Origin: Nitzschia sp. pyKryTriq1 | Lineage: Eukaryota; Bacillariophyta; Bacillariophyceae; Bacillariales; Bacillariaceae | Direction of reading: 5' to 3' | Length of the DNA stretch: 64,000 nt | NCBI GenBank assembly: GCA_956465555.1 | Contig: OY101124.1 | Location: forward strand, 744,001-808,000 | Shown: positions 31,785 through 41,065 of the stretch, one piece after another | How the letters are laid out: each line of letters begins with the position of its first letter | Position numbering within the stretch: position 1 is the stretch's first letter | The notes under the pieces: model-generated | What the model was told of the DNA's origin: nothing | What the model saw: only the letters and a program-made list of their open reading frames with translations | Databases searched by the model: none | Program-made: the position numbers and the translations under genes

Positions 31785-33111
31785 CTATGTTAGCAGCACG
31801 AAGTCGCCTGCTCCACCTTGTCTCGAATGAATCCCGGACAGCGAATCATCAACTTCGCTACATACTGTAGTAGTAGAAGTCTCTTCGTCGCCGAACGAGG
31901 AAGCTGGGGTCATATCTTTGTTATTCCTGGCTGCTGCTCGCCTTTCTCGACGCTCATGCAGTGATCGACGGAGGTTGGTGGTCATATTAGAAAATCCAGC
32001 CGAGGCTCGCTTCGCTGCCTGCCTTGGTCTTTCGAACTCTGTTCCTAGCACTCCGACGCCACCAAAAGCCATGGCGTGTCCTATAGGATGCAGTGGTGTT
32101 ACCATCAATACAGCCCCTAGTAGTCAACATTCGATGTGAATAATGAGAGAGTGAGGCACCACCGTTGGTATACTATGATAAAATTCACGGCTGTCACTTA
32201 CCAGCTCCCACCATGACTCCCCCCGTCATCGCTATAGCTCCTTTGCGCAGACTTTTGCGCCAGGCAGCACTGCCTTCGGACTGCCCACGTTTGCTCGGAG
32301 GTGTCCACACCAACAAAGAAACGTGTGCAGGTGCACATTGAAACAGGAACGAGATCGTCAATTCGGCGTCCTCTGGATCTAGCTCTTTAATATTTGTTTT
32401 CTCGTTGACCGCAAGTAATCGATCACCTTCCGCCAATGGCGTTTGTTGCAGCCATCCCGGGTGCTTTGACGGAATGGGTCCCAAGCAAAGCTCATATTGT
32501 CCAGTAGCGGTTTGAACTGTCGTTTTCTTTTCCGATGTAGACGAACAGTCAATAGTGTTATCCTTATCACCTTCTGAAGTCAATTCTTGCTCCACGGGTT
32601 CCATTTTGCAGGAGAGATGGGCCCAGAAACTATTATTGGTAGCAATAGTTTCAGGAACGACATCTCCCTCAATTAGTGGCTTGATCACAATCGCACGCTT
32701 CGTCCACTGATCGCCATTTGGCTTTACAAAAACCATAGTAAAGTCTCCATCGAGCATGATCAACAGCTCCTGGACTTGCTCCAGTGGCGTGCCTCTTGCA
32801 ATCATCCCGTTAATGGAGACGAGTTCTGCCTTGGCGAGTTCCAGTTCCTTTAACATAAGTCCAAGAGTGAGCATGACAGGATCTTCACCCAAGGAATCTA
32901 CCAAGACCTCCATTGAAAATTCTTGAGGCACCACGAATATACTCCCCGTCTCTGTGTCTTGTGAAAACAAAATCCAAGCAGTCAGTAAACGACGAAGTTT
33001 CCGGCACATTATGCCAGAAATGGAGATTGTTCCAGCGTGTCTTTCTCCATCGGCAGTGGAGGAAGAAATAGTCTCCTTCGTCTCTGGAGATGCTGATGTC
33101 AATGTACACAT
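31785..33111 (-). CDS. Two-PDZ-like protein with a membrane hairpin
   Basis: Two exons on the minus strand, 33111-32202 and 32116-31785 (413 residues); the 85-nt GT-AG intron joins VMVGAG to AVLMVTPLHPIGHA. Residues ~57-131 and ~202-271 each show PDZ-like order: a ligand-groove strand, a gap, a xLVSINGM or DRLLAVNEK strand (the usual L-x-x-V/I-N), then a helix and a closing strand (FTMVFVKP, VSLLVWTP). After a basic stretch, residues ~292-330 form a Gly-rich hydrophobic hairpin (AMTGGVMVGAG...GHAMAFGGVGVLGTEF), like small membrane-hairpin domains that end in LGTEF. The C-terminus is Arg-rich and then Ser/Thr-rich. It is likely a membrane-anchored scaffold. Partners unknown. The PDZ call is from pattern, not a search. 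Confidence 0.68.
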
Positions 33112-33260
33112 GATGAGCCTTTTCGTTTGACTACTGACTGTCAGTACGGATGTGTGCAAGTATCTGACAGCTGATGATCGCGATCGATATCAGTAGTTTA
33201 TCTGAGAAAGAGAAGCGATGTTGTTGTGGTCGGGAATACTGATGTGTAATGTGTATGTAG

Positions 33261-33295
33261 GATGGGAGATGGGAGATGGGAGATGGGAGATGGGA
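33261..33295. repeat. Heptamer tandem repeat (GATGGGA)5
   Basis: Five exact copies of GATGGGA occur upstream of the PDZ gene start. It is a minisatellite-like tract likely to vary in length. Confidence 0.85.
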
Positions 33296-33768
33296 TAGCA
33301 ACGCGATCATCGATCGATCGATGCATCGATGTTTATTTTTTCTTTGCCACTTTTTTATCACGAGATAACATATGGCGTAGTTTTCACGCTGAGAAATCTA
33401 GGCTTTTGAAAGAGTTTAGGCCTCACGATTTTATTTATTGTGCTTTAGGCCCTAATTCCAACGTGACATTGAAAGGGCCTCAAGCGAGCGACCCCGCGCG
33501 CGCAGAGCGGCGACGATAATGCATCGCGCCATCGCGCTGCTGATTCATTTGATTCGACTCATTCGAGCCTATCATTCTGCCGTGTACCGTACTTGTACCT
33601 GGTATGATCTGAGTACCAGGCCATACCCCTATTGCAGCACAACGTACTGTTCTGTACCGATAGTCTACTGTACCCATAGTAGTGTACCGGTACTTGTAGT
33701 AGAGTTTTGAGATTAGACAATTCGTAGAGGGCTTCAGTCCCTCTACTCCACAGTAGCTTCTCCCTCCA

Positions 33769-33809
33769 AGAGAGCGCTCTCTCTCTGAGAGAGAGAGAGA
33801 GAGAGAGAG
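33769..33809. repeat. GA tract with 14-bp perfect palindrome
   Basis: AGAGAGCGCTCTCT (33769-33782) is its own reverse complement and runs into CTCT then a (GA)n tract up to 33809, so the whole region can fold as a long hairpin or triplex-prone element. It lies about 220 bp past the SNRNP27 stop codon. Confidence 0.7.
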
Positions 33810-34030
33810 TAGCTACAGTACTAGCAGCGTGTAACGGTAGAGGGCTATCTCTCTAATCTACTTTTCATGTGGAAATGGTGGTAGTATCGGTAGATTCTTT
33901 TGCTGTTTGAACAACAAAGCAAGCGACTATCGGCTAGCTTAGTTAACTATCGGGTAGTTGGCACCGCATCGTATTACAAGATGTTGATGACGACACATTA
34001 TCATCCAATAGTCCGACCTACGGTGGACGA

Positions 34031-34558
34031 CTAAGCCATCTTTTCCAGTGGTCGATTGAAACCATTCTTTCGGTTCATATACTGTCTGTACTTGCGAGCC
34101 TTGTTCTTAGCCGCCACACCACGTGCAGCTGACTTTTGATTGTCCTCCACTAGTTCCCCCTTGGTGGAATTGAACCCAGAAAACCCCAACAATTTTCGCA
34201 TCTGTTCTTCTTCGTCCAGTCCCTCCAACTCTTCCGGGTTGACTTCAATGATGGACTCTTGTGGTTTGGCTTCTTCAGCTCTTCTTATTTCCTCTTGTTG
34301 CTTCCGTTGTTGTTCTTCGTCAAGTGCCGCCAGATGTTCGTCTTCTTTCCTCATTTCTTGACGCAATCGAGCCATGCGTTGTTCTCGTTCGGATTGAAAG
34401 ACTTTGCTGTTGCTGTTGCTGCTCTCCTTGGGGGGAGAGGGCGATCGACGACTCTTTCGGTCTTCTTGTCGACGGCGTTTGCGATACGCCTCAACATCCT
34501 CCTCATCTTCCACACCATAGTCGCCGTCTTCTCTTCGATGATGGGGCCGATCACTCAT
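34031..34558 (-). CDS. SNRNP27: U4/U6.U5 tri-snRNP 27-kDa protein homologue
   Basis: The product has 175 residues. The N-terminal two thirds are charged and helical with an SR-like patch (RRSPSPPK). The C-terminal ~60 residues carry the family signature: MRKLLGFSGFNSTKGELVEDN and RKYRQYMNRKNGFNRPLEKMA, almost the end of the protein as in animals and plants. The human protein is a component of the spliceosomal tri-snRNP in the nucleus and influences 5' splice-site choice. The gene is single-exon and divergent from the sulfotransferase gene. Confidence 0.92.
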   Translation of the reverse strand: MSDRPHHRREDGDYGVEDEEDVEAYRKRRRQEDRKSRRSPSPPKESSNSNSKVFQSEREQRMARLRQEMRKEDEHLAALDEEQQRKQQEEIRRAEEAKPQESIIEVNPEELEGLDEEEQMRKLLGFSGFNSTKGELVEDNQKSAARGVAAKNKARKYRQYMNRKNGFNRPLEKMA

Positions 34559-35111
34559 AATAATAGAGGTTGCTGTATGTTGTGCGGATGATGTTTCGAA
34601 TCCCGACTGACAGCTAAACAGGTGGGAGTACGTGTGCAGTAAAAAATAGTAACGAAGTGAGCGACTTGGCTACTTCTTGATGGCTGCTTCCCGGTTTCAG
34701 CAATCAGCAGATCAAGTAGGAGACAAACAGAGGAGGATGGAGGAGGACGAAAGAGAAATAATAATACATACTGTACCCGTAGGCCGTATTGGTCATGGTA
34801 CCGGTACAGTGTATGTACCGGTAGGTCATCATACTGCACTTGTACCGGCGGATGGCGGATAGATAGAGAGTGTCGCGTGTCGCGCTACAGTAGCTGTGCC
34901 ACCAAGGCGCTGGGCGACCGTGAGAGGCAAGACGCTGTCCGGCTGTTTTCGTCCGATAAAAATTAAAATGTCCGACAATAATTTTGGCATCGTCGCATCG
35001 CAAAAGTCAAAAGTCGCTGGTCCCTGTACAGTATGGTCATCATGGGAGCAAACAATGATGATCAAGCCATGAACTCAGTTGTAAAGAAGTGATTGATGGC
35101 TATGCGAATTG
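34559..35111. promoter_or_regulatory. Shared divergent promoter region
   Basis: The 553-bp interval between SNRNP27 (-) and the sulfotransferase gene (+) carries two close TACCGGTA palindromes (34799 and 34816). A short direct repeat, ATTGATGGCTATG, occurs at 35092-35104 and again at 35108-35120, where the second copy contains the chosen ATG. Confidence 0.5.
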
Positions 35112-36980
35112 ATGGCTATGTGGTTCGCAACGTCGCCATCGAAATCCTCGGTGAGGGGGTCGTCGTTGGTTTTTCTGTGCGTGCTGGTCGGAATCTCCAT
35201 TGGCTTCTCGACGCAGCAACTTGGAGATGTGAAAGTTTTGATGTTTCCAGCTTCTCCAGATTCGGTTGAAATTTCACCGTCTCTCGAGAAGAACGAGAAA
35301 GAATGGGATCTGGTGTTGTGGTCCAGCAAGCCAATTATTTTAGAGGAGGGCGTGGAGCCTTCTAGTTTCATTGTCAGTAGGAAATTTTCGCGAGATGTCA
35401 ACGCAATGCTGTGGGAGATGGACGAAGTCGTCCGGGTGGATTTTCGACTGTGCAACCACGGCAAATGCCCCACTCCGCCGAATACGCGTCAGATGATGAG
35501 CAAGGATGAAATTCAGCTACTTCCCCAATACCAGAGAAATAAGGACCGAGTGCTACAAGTCTTTGTTCCTATCAACGGTCAGATTTCCAAACAAAGCATT
35601 AATTTTACAAATCTTGAGGCTGTCACATTTTGGAGCGACCGCCATCAACAGCACATTCCTGTCGAATATCCAAGGACAATAATCCCAGTGATATCATGTT
35701 TTCCCCAAAACAGCTGCCCGGATTCATGTTCCGAAAATCGACAAAATCCTGATTGGACATATCCCTACCTCTACGACACAAAGGACAGAATTTGCAAAAG
35801 CTCGCACCCAGATGCCAACCCCCCAAGGCGGCGCTTTGGGGGGTTCTGCAAGTGCGAGAGCACCTGCTTCACAGCAGAAGCAACAGCAATTAATTCTACT
35901 TGGCCATGGAAAAGTGCGGCGGAACGGGACTTTTTTGTTCCCCATTGGAAAAATCAAATCGAAGTTAGAAATGCCGCTAAATTCCACAGATTGATGGGGA
36001 AGCGACGGCAAAGAGACCAGCAGTATGGGACTTACCAAGCCCGATTCACATGCCCCAATCAAACTTTAAAGTCCAGTCCAACTTTCGGGGATTTCAAACA
36101 CCATCTCTTCTTTATACCAGAAGCCAAGCTTATATTTTGTGGTATTCCCAAAGTTGGAATCACTGAGTGGATCAAGTTCTTCCGATATGTCATGGGTGCC
36201 AAAGACTATTTGTCTTTGCCACACTTCAAGAATGATAGAGCTACATTTTTCATGAAATCACTCCATCATTCCAAGGCCGAAGAACTCTTGAATGACCGTA
36301 CATGGACTAAGGCGGTATTCTTTCGAAATCCTTTCGAACGGCTCTTGAGCAGCTACATTGACAAAATCGTTGGACAGTCTTATACACAAAAGGTATTCAA
36401 TATTTCTGCCCCTAAGGGCCAGAAGCAGCCGGTTCTGACGTTTGCCGAGTTTGTCGACAAGTTAACGGACAACGCAACTATGTATGGGTGTAACAGCCCA
36501 AATGGTCTAGGAGCTTGTACGGATCCTCACTGGAAACCGCAAGTGATGACTTGCGGGCTGGATCAGCTGCTTCCCAAGTTCGACTTTATTGCATCGTTTG
36601 ATCACATCTCAGAGCATACTAGAATACTATTGGAGAGAGTCGGACTCTGGGAGAAGTATGGAGCGACTTTTGATGATGGCCAGGGTGCCGAGGGGAATTA
36701 CAACATGTGTCGTGTACCGCCACCGAAACGAACTTTGAACGAAACGGTGTGGGGCTTCAACCAGAAGGGACCCTCGCTGGCCGGGAAACATTTACATGCC
36801 ACTGGATCGCGATCACGATTTTCTGAGTTTTATACTCCAGAGTTGATGGAAAAGGTCCGCGAGGCTTATGCATTAGATTTTGCGGTGTGGGACGAAATCT
36901 CTTCGAAGGATCGTCATGTGGATGAAATCATGGCGGGAAAGGATTTGAAGGTCGTCAGAGAGTATTGTGAGGGGCAATAG
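35112..36980 (+). CDS. HNK-1/chondroitin-type carbohydrate sulfotransferase
   Basis: The product has 622 residues from ATG 35112. The signal anchor is near residues 17-33 (SSLVFLCVLVGISIGF), indicating a type II Golgi protein. The long luminal region includes a Cys-rich part (CFPQNSCPDSCSENRQNPDW). The catalytic domain (~345-600) has the 5'-phosphosulfate-binding motif IFCGIPKVGITEWIKFF and the 3'-phosphate-binding motif FFRNPFERLLSSYIDKI of sulfotransferase family 2. The enzyme should transfer sulfate from PAPS to a glycan, fitting the sulfated polysaccharides of diatom cell walls (inference). The frame also runs upstream from a TTG, but the first ATG is 35112. Single exon, only 58 bp from the convergent racemase-like gene. 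Confidence 0.88.
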   Translation: MAMWFATSPSKSSVRGSSLVFLCVLVGISIGFSTQQLGDVKVLMFPASPDSVEISPSLEKNEKEWDLVLWSSKPIILEEGVEPSSFIVSRKFSRDVNAMLWEMDEVVRVDFRLCNHGKCPTPPNTRQMMSKDEIQLLPQYQRNKDRVLQVFVPINGQISKQSINFTNLEAVTFWSDRHQQHIPVEYPRTIIPVISCFPQNSCPDSCSENRQNPDWTYPYLYDTKDRICKSSHPDANPPRRRFGGFCKCESTCFTAEATAINSTWPWKSAAERDFFVPHWKNQIEVRNAAKFHRLMGKRRQRDQQYGTYQARFTCPNQTLKSSPTFGDFKHHLFFIPEAKLIFCGIPKVGITEWIKFFRYVMGAKDYLSLPHFKNDRATFFMKSLHHSKAEELLNDRTWTKAVFFRNPFERLLSSYIDKIVGQSYTQKVFNISAPKGQKQPVLTFAEFVDKLTDNATMYGCNSPNGLGACTDPHWKPQVMTCGLDQLLPKFDFIASFDHISEHTRILLERVGLWEKYGATFDDGQGAEGNYNMCRVPPPKRTLNETVWGFNQKGPSLAGKHLHATGSRSRFSEFYTPELMEKVREAYALDFAVWDEISSKDRHVDEIMAGKDLKVVREYCEGQ

Positions 36981-37038
36981 AATTATTCGTTTGACTTGGC
37001 GCTGTATCCTTCTATCTATTGTATTTAGTATTTTCTAG

Positions 37039-38094
37039 TTAGGTATGTGCGACATCATGTTCTGTGGTGTAAATACCTGGAAATGACATCGGTGTGCTGG
37101 TCGCTGTAGAAGTTGGTAAAGATTGCAGACCATCAAGTACCATCTGATCATGATGAACGATGCAGTCCGCTAGAACGTCTAGCGTGTCAATGAAATCCAC
37201 CTCGTGTTCACCACCACTGCCACCCAGTGCAGCGGCAATTTCGGTGCATCCCAAGATAATTGCGGATACCTTCTTGCCTTCATTGGCTGCTAAATGACTG
37301 GCGACTTCATGAAGTTTCGCAATTTGGGCATAATTCCCACTGAATCCGTGTGATTTGAGTGATGCAACGGCCGTCATGATGACTTGCTGGTCCTCAGCAT
37401 CCGGCAGGACTACCTCTAATTCTCGTCGTCGGAGGGCTTTCTGGAAGGCCCCTGACTTGATGGTCCCGTCAACATCCATCAATCCGACTCGGGTGTATCC
37501 CTGATCCGCCACTTTAATGGCAACTTGATCGAATAAATCCAAAACCGGAATATTGGCGTACTGTTCCACTGCTGTTTTCCAGTGATATGCGGTCGTGCAG
37601 CAAAAAGCCACCTCATCCGCCCCCGCTCGTTGCAGAGCTTTCGCGGAGTCGACCAAGGCGTGGACCGAAGTTGGGCCCTGTCCTAGTACGGCGAGATTGT
37701 TGTTCGGGATACGAGGATTGTGATACAAGAGGTAGGGAGTGTAGTCGGCGTCCGCCAAAAAGCCACATGTTTCGCCGATACAATAATCGTTTGCTTTCTC
37801 AAGGCGCTTCAGTCGATCCTTTTCCAGAACACGTTCTTGAAAGCGAATGCTGGCAGCTGGTCCTATACCGCCAATGATTCCAACGAGATGGTTGGGCTTG
37901 TTCCATGGAGATGAAATCGGCTCATCGCCTAGTTCCAAATTCCAAGCCCGACTGGTAGGCAAGACACGTGGGACACTTTCCGATCGCTCCTGAAATGAGT
38001 CATGGAAGGGGTTGGTCTGTGTTGATGCAGATCTGAGCGGAACAGCTTGGTAGCCATTCGTCACACTGAATATTGCACTTGAGGCTAGTAGCAC
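37039..38094 (-). CDS. Aspartate/glutamate racemase family protein, 5' end unresolved
   Basis: The racemase fold begins about residue 70 with LVGIIGGIGPAASIRFQE. The first catalytic Cys region is FCCTTAYHW (family C-N-T-A-H) and the second is IILGCTEIAAAL (family G-C-T-E), so both cysteines are kept. The N-terminal region LLFLVLLASSAIFSV looks like a signal peptide, suggesting secretory or plastid targeting. No in-frame ATG exists upstream of the domain before an in-frame stop. The frame continues upstream past 38094 (a GTG codon) without an ATG, and the nearby ATG at about 38141 is in another frame. An undetected short first exon or a local frameshift is likely. Substrate (Asp, Glu or another) is not determinable here. 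Confidence 0.75.
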   Translation of the reverse strand: MLLASSAIFSVTNGYQAVPLRSASTQTNPFHDSFQERSESVPRVLPTSRAWNLELGDEPISSPWNKPNHLVGIIGGIGPAASIRFQERVLEKDRLKRLEKANDYCIGETCGFLADADYTPYLLYHNPRIPNNNLAVLGQGPTSVHALVDSAKALQRAGADEVAFCCTTAYHWKTAVEQYANIPVLDLFDQVAIKVADQGYTRVGLMDVDGTIKSGAFQKALRRRELEVVLPDAEDQQVIMTAVASLKSHGFSGNYAQIAKLHEVASHLAANEGKKVSAIILGCTEIAAALGGSGGEHEVDFIDTLDVLADCIVHHDQMVLDGLQSLPTSTATSTPMSFPGIYTTEHDVAHT

Positions 38095-38767
38095 CAGGAA
38101 CAGGAGTCGTCGTCGACTTCGGTGTGTTCGGTCATGTGGATTACAAGGCCGGTATGAATGGTAGGAATCGTATATTCTGTAATGGTGCGTCAGCGTGCCG
38201 GTTCTTCAAAGTGAAAGGGGTACGATGACTAGGATGTGTATCGGTTGTATTTGTTTCGATAAATTGATTATTTGTTCGGTGCAGTTCGTGTATTTTATGA
38301 GAAAACGTCACACTCAACTGCCAACAACGAATCGCGCAACGATGAAAGGGAGAAAGTTTTGTTGTCAGAACAAGACGGAGAGGAGCAAGATGTGGCCCTT
38401 CATCGCATCGACCATCGGAGTTCATTGTGTACGGACATGGGATTGAATAATGACATCATCGCAGATGTACCGGAAGAAGATGAGTGTCAATAAACTTCGA
38501 CGATCGATGAGAAGCGCGGAAAAGCAAATTTTCCTGTTGCGTGCCATGCACGACTGAGTTTGACCAACTCGATCGCGGACGTTCGAGGGACAGACGCTGG
38601 TCGATCAAGGCAATTACAACACTACTAGAGATATATACATAGCTACCGGTACCGTACCGGTAGAGTATCGCTTGCACAACTGTATTTGCCTGATTGTTGT
38701 GAGATGGCCAGAGCTGATAGCTGACATATCGTAGGCTAGTATTCGCTGCTTCTTGCGTCGCTGGTGG
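38095..38767. other. Intergenic stretch, possibly holding a missing first exon
   Basis: The racemase-like gene needs an upstream start. The reading frame stays open to about 38200, and TTACAG-like acceptors occur on the minus strand near 38176. Two overlapping-spaced TACCGGTA sites lie at 38644 and 38655. No other gene recognised. Confidence 0.4.
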
Positions 38768-41065
38768 TCAAAATAGAGAAAGATATTCCAGCGATAGTTT
38801 TGACACTTTCTGACTGCAGAGGCTGCAAAAGCGGATCCTTGCCACCAAGGTTTCTTTCGGAAAGACAAGCCAGATACCCCCAAGTCCCAGCCAGCATGCA
38901 GTGCCCGTTGTATTACCAACTACTGGGAGCAACTCGGGGCGAGAGTTGTGGTTACCACCGGCACCAACGAAGTCGAATTCAAGCATCCCGCCTTTTGAAT
39001 CCAATATTTCGATCAGAAGATTCTTTGGTAATACCGGGGGTAAGTGGCCTCGCACCGTTCGTTCCGCAAATTCTGGAAACAACGCGTTAATCGCCGACAG
39101 ATATTCGACTAATCCATATCCCGTGGCGCTAGCATTTTTCGTGGTATCCAACAATGTCGACAGATCAAAGTCTAGGCGCTTTCCTGTGGTACAACACGGC
39201 AACACAACAGATATGTGCCTGTCCTGTCGGTTGCTGACAGCTGTGCCAAGCATTTTTGTCGAAAGTTTAGAAGAATAGGTCGCATTGTGCATTGAAAACA
39301 TCTGAGCGGAAAGCATGCCACCATTGTCGAGATCGTCGTTGCGGGGAGCATCAGAAGTCCAAGAAGCAAAAGAAAACCTTTCTTCGGATGGAAAGAGGAG
39401 GAGCCGTTCATTCATCGGCGAATCTCGAGTGCACCACGTCCAATGAGTGTCCGGCCGCGATGGAATTCCACTCTCCACGACACTACTAGTAGCAGTGCTG
39501 CCTTTCGAAGAGGTTATAGGACTCCTTCCATCGTCCACCGCCAGATCCCATAATAAATTGGCTAGAAGCAAATGGCCCATCTCATTGGGATGTTGATAAT
39601 CTGCCGCCAAAGATTCCTTTGTGATACGAAAGTCCCAATTCAGATTGTTTAGATATGATGCTAGGTTGATGGTTCCAACCACAAAGTCATACGCGGCCGC
39701 GATACGATCGTGACACTGAAAGACGATTCCATTTATCCGTCCATCTTTGTTCGGACGCATATATCTATCCCACAAGTACGCTAATATCACCAAGGGTGGT
39801 GGTGATGATTGCCTCGCTACTTGATCCAGCCAGATAATGATCGCGCTGTTGACATCCTCACAGTTTACTTGCTGCGCTGCCGAATCGTTGATAGCAAACT
39901 CCCAAATGATAATATCAGTATCTGCCGGAATGAAAGAGTGCATAAGAAACCCCGAGTGTGCGGATCCTTTTGCACCGTGACCCCTGTTGACGACTAATAG
40001 ATCTGTAGTACTGGCTCGTCGAGGAATCTGTTTTTCATCGGGGGGTTCGTCGGCGGTCGTGGCTTGTATCATGGCAACGAATAGCTCATCGAATCGATCC
40101 AAATGGGATACATTCCCGGCTCCAGCAGTGGACGACCCCCCGTTGAAACACAACACTACCTTGGAAGACGAGCTGCTGGTTCCAGTGATGTTCCTACTGC
40201 CTCCTTGGTTGTTGATTCTTTCTTCCAATCCAAGCAATGCTCGCAGGCGATGCCAGGCGTCCATGTTATATAGTTCGACATCCACCCCCTGTGGCTTGGG
40301 TGCAAAGCTCATAATTTCCCTCATCAAAAGGGTAGTATCCATATTCCAATTCTTGGAAAAATTCTTCTTCTTCTTCTTCTTCTTCGTGACCCAATCTTTG
40401 AATTCCATCGAATTCCATCTTCTGCTTGAAGATGGGTGCTGGATGATCGTACGCATGCTAGAAGTAGTAGTAGTAGTGTTGGCGGGAGCGACCGTCGAAT
40501 TATTCGCTGTTGGATTCTTCTTTCTCGTTGTTGGAAGCGTAGTCGGCGTACTTTTACGCTGTGTAGGTGCTTTGGTCGTGGGTGTCGCTGTTCTTGGCGC
40601 CTCGGGGGTTCTTGGGGAACTTGTCGGGGACGCCTTCTTGCTGATGATGCTATCGCTGTCTTGTTGTCGGGGTGTGTTGTTCGTACTGCTAGTGGCAGGA
40701 TTCGAATTAGCGTTGTCACTACTGGGGCCCCTTATTGCCAATGCGTGATGTTTCTTTTTGACGATGCTGCTACTATCGTCGCCATAAAGGTCGCGGGCAT
40801 AATATATATCTCTTGCATCTCTGAAAAATCCCACGCAAACGATCACGAACAACATAAACGCTCGTCCACCAGTAGTGCGAGGACGAAAGGCGAATCGGAG
40901 ACTGCGCTGCGGATCAGCACCAGTAGCATCCGTAGAAGTGATGGTAGTAATACTACCAGCTTCTTTTTCCTCGTCCCGTGGCACCATCGTCGGCATCCTC
41001 AATGGATCGTACGGGAGATCCTCGCAAGGAATCGTACGAGCAGCAGGCAGCAGAAGTCTACCCAT
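38768..41065 (-). CDS. SGNH-hydrolase-like type II membrane protein
   Basis: The product has 765 residues from the ATG at 41065. A single signal anchor (RAFMLFVIVCVGFF) lies near residue 70, followed by a Ser/Thr/Pro/Asn-rich stalk (~110-220) with a K8 run encoded by an (AAG)n tract. The hydrolase domain (~300-520) shows SGNH/GDSL blocks: CFNGGSSTAGAG (nucleophile Ser), VVNRGHGAKGSAHS (Gly), IIIWEFAINDSA (Asn), and DYQHPNEMGHLLLANLL (Asp and His). A second, beta-rich C-terminal region (~540-760) is of unknown type. It is likely a Golgi or cell-surface esterase acting on polysaccharide acyl groups (inference). Confidence 0.78.
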   Translation of the reverse strand: MGRLLLPAARTIPCEDLPYDPLRMPTMVPRDEEKEAGSITTITSTDATGADPQRSLRFAFRPRTTGGRAFMLFVIVCVGFFRDARDIYYARDLYGDDSSSIVKKKHHALAIRGPSSDNANSNPATSSTNNTPRQQDSDSIISKKASPTSSPRTPEAPRTATPTTKAPTQRKSTPTTLPTTRKKNPTANNSTVAPANTTTTTSSMRTIIQHPSSSRRWNSMEFKDWVTKKKKKKKNFSKNWNMDTTLLMREIMSFAPKPQGVDVELYNMDAWHRLRALLGLEERINNQGGSRNITGTSSSSSKVVLCFNGGSSTAGAGNVSHLDRFDELFVAMIQATTADEPPDEKQIPRRASTTDLLVVNRGHGAKGSAHSGFLMHSFIPADTDIIIWEFAINDSAAQQVNCEDVNSAIIIWLDQVARQSSPPPLVILAYLWDRYMRPNKDGRINGIVFQCHDRIAAAYDFVVGTINLASYLNNLNWDFRITKESLAADYQHPNEMGHLLLANLLWDLAVDDGRSPITSSKGSTATSSVVESGIPSRPDTHWTWCTRDSPMNERLLLFPSEERFSFASWTSDAPRNDDLDNGGMLSAQMFSMHNATYSSKLSTKMLGTAVSNRQDRHISVVLPCCTTGKRLDFDLSTLLDTTKNASATGYGLVEYLSAINALFPEFAERTVRGHLPPVLPKNLLIEILDSKGGMLEFDFVGAGGNHNSRPELLPVVGNTTGTACWLGLGGIWLVFPKETLVARIRFCSLCSQKVSKLSLEYLSLF

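Larger units (their letters stand above)
33112..34030. other. Intergenic stretch with simple repeats
   Basis: It holds a heptamer tandem repeat (33261-33295), ATCGATCGATCGAT-type sequence near 33307, a TACCGGTA site (33685), a short inverted repeat GTAGAGGG/TCCCTCTAC near 33725-33745, and a GA-rich palindromic tract (33769-33809). No gene recognised. Confidence 0.5.
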
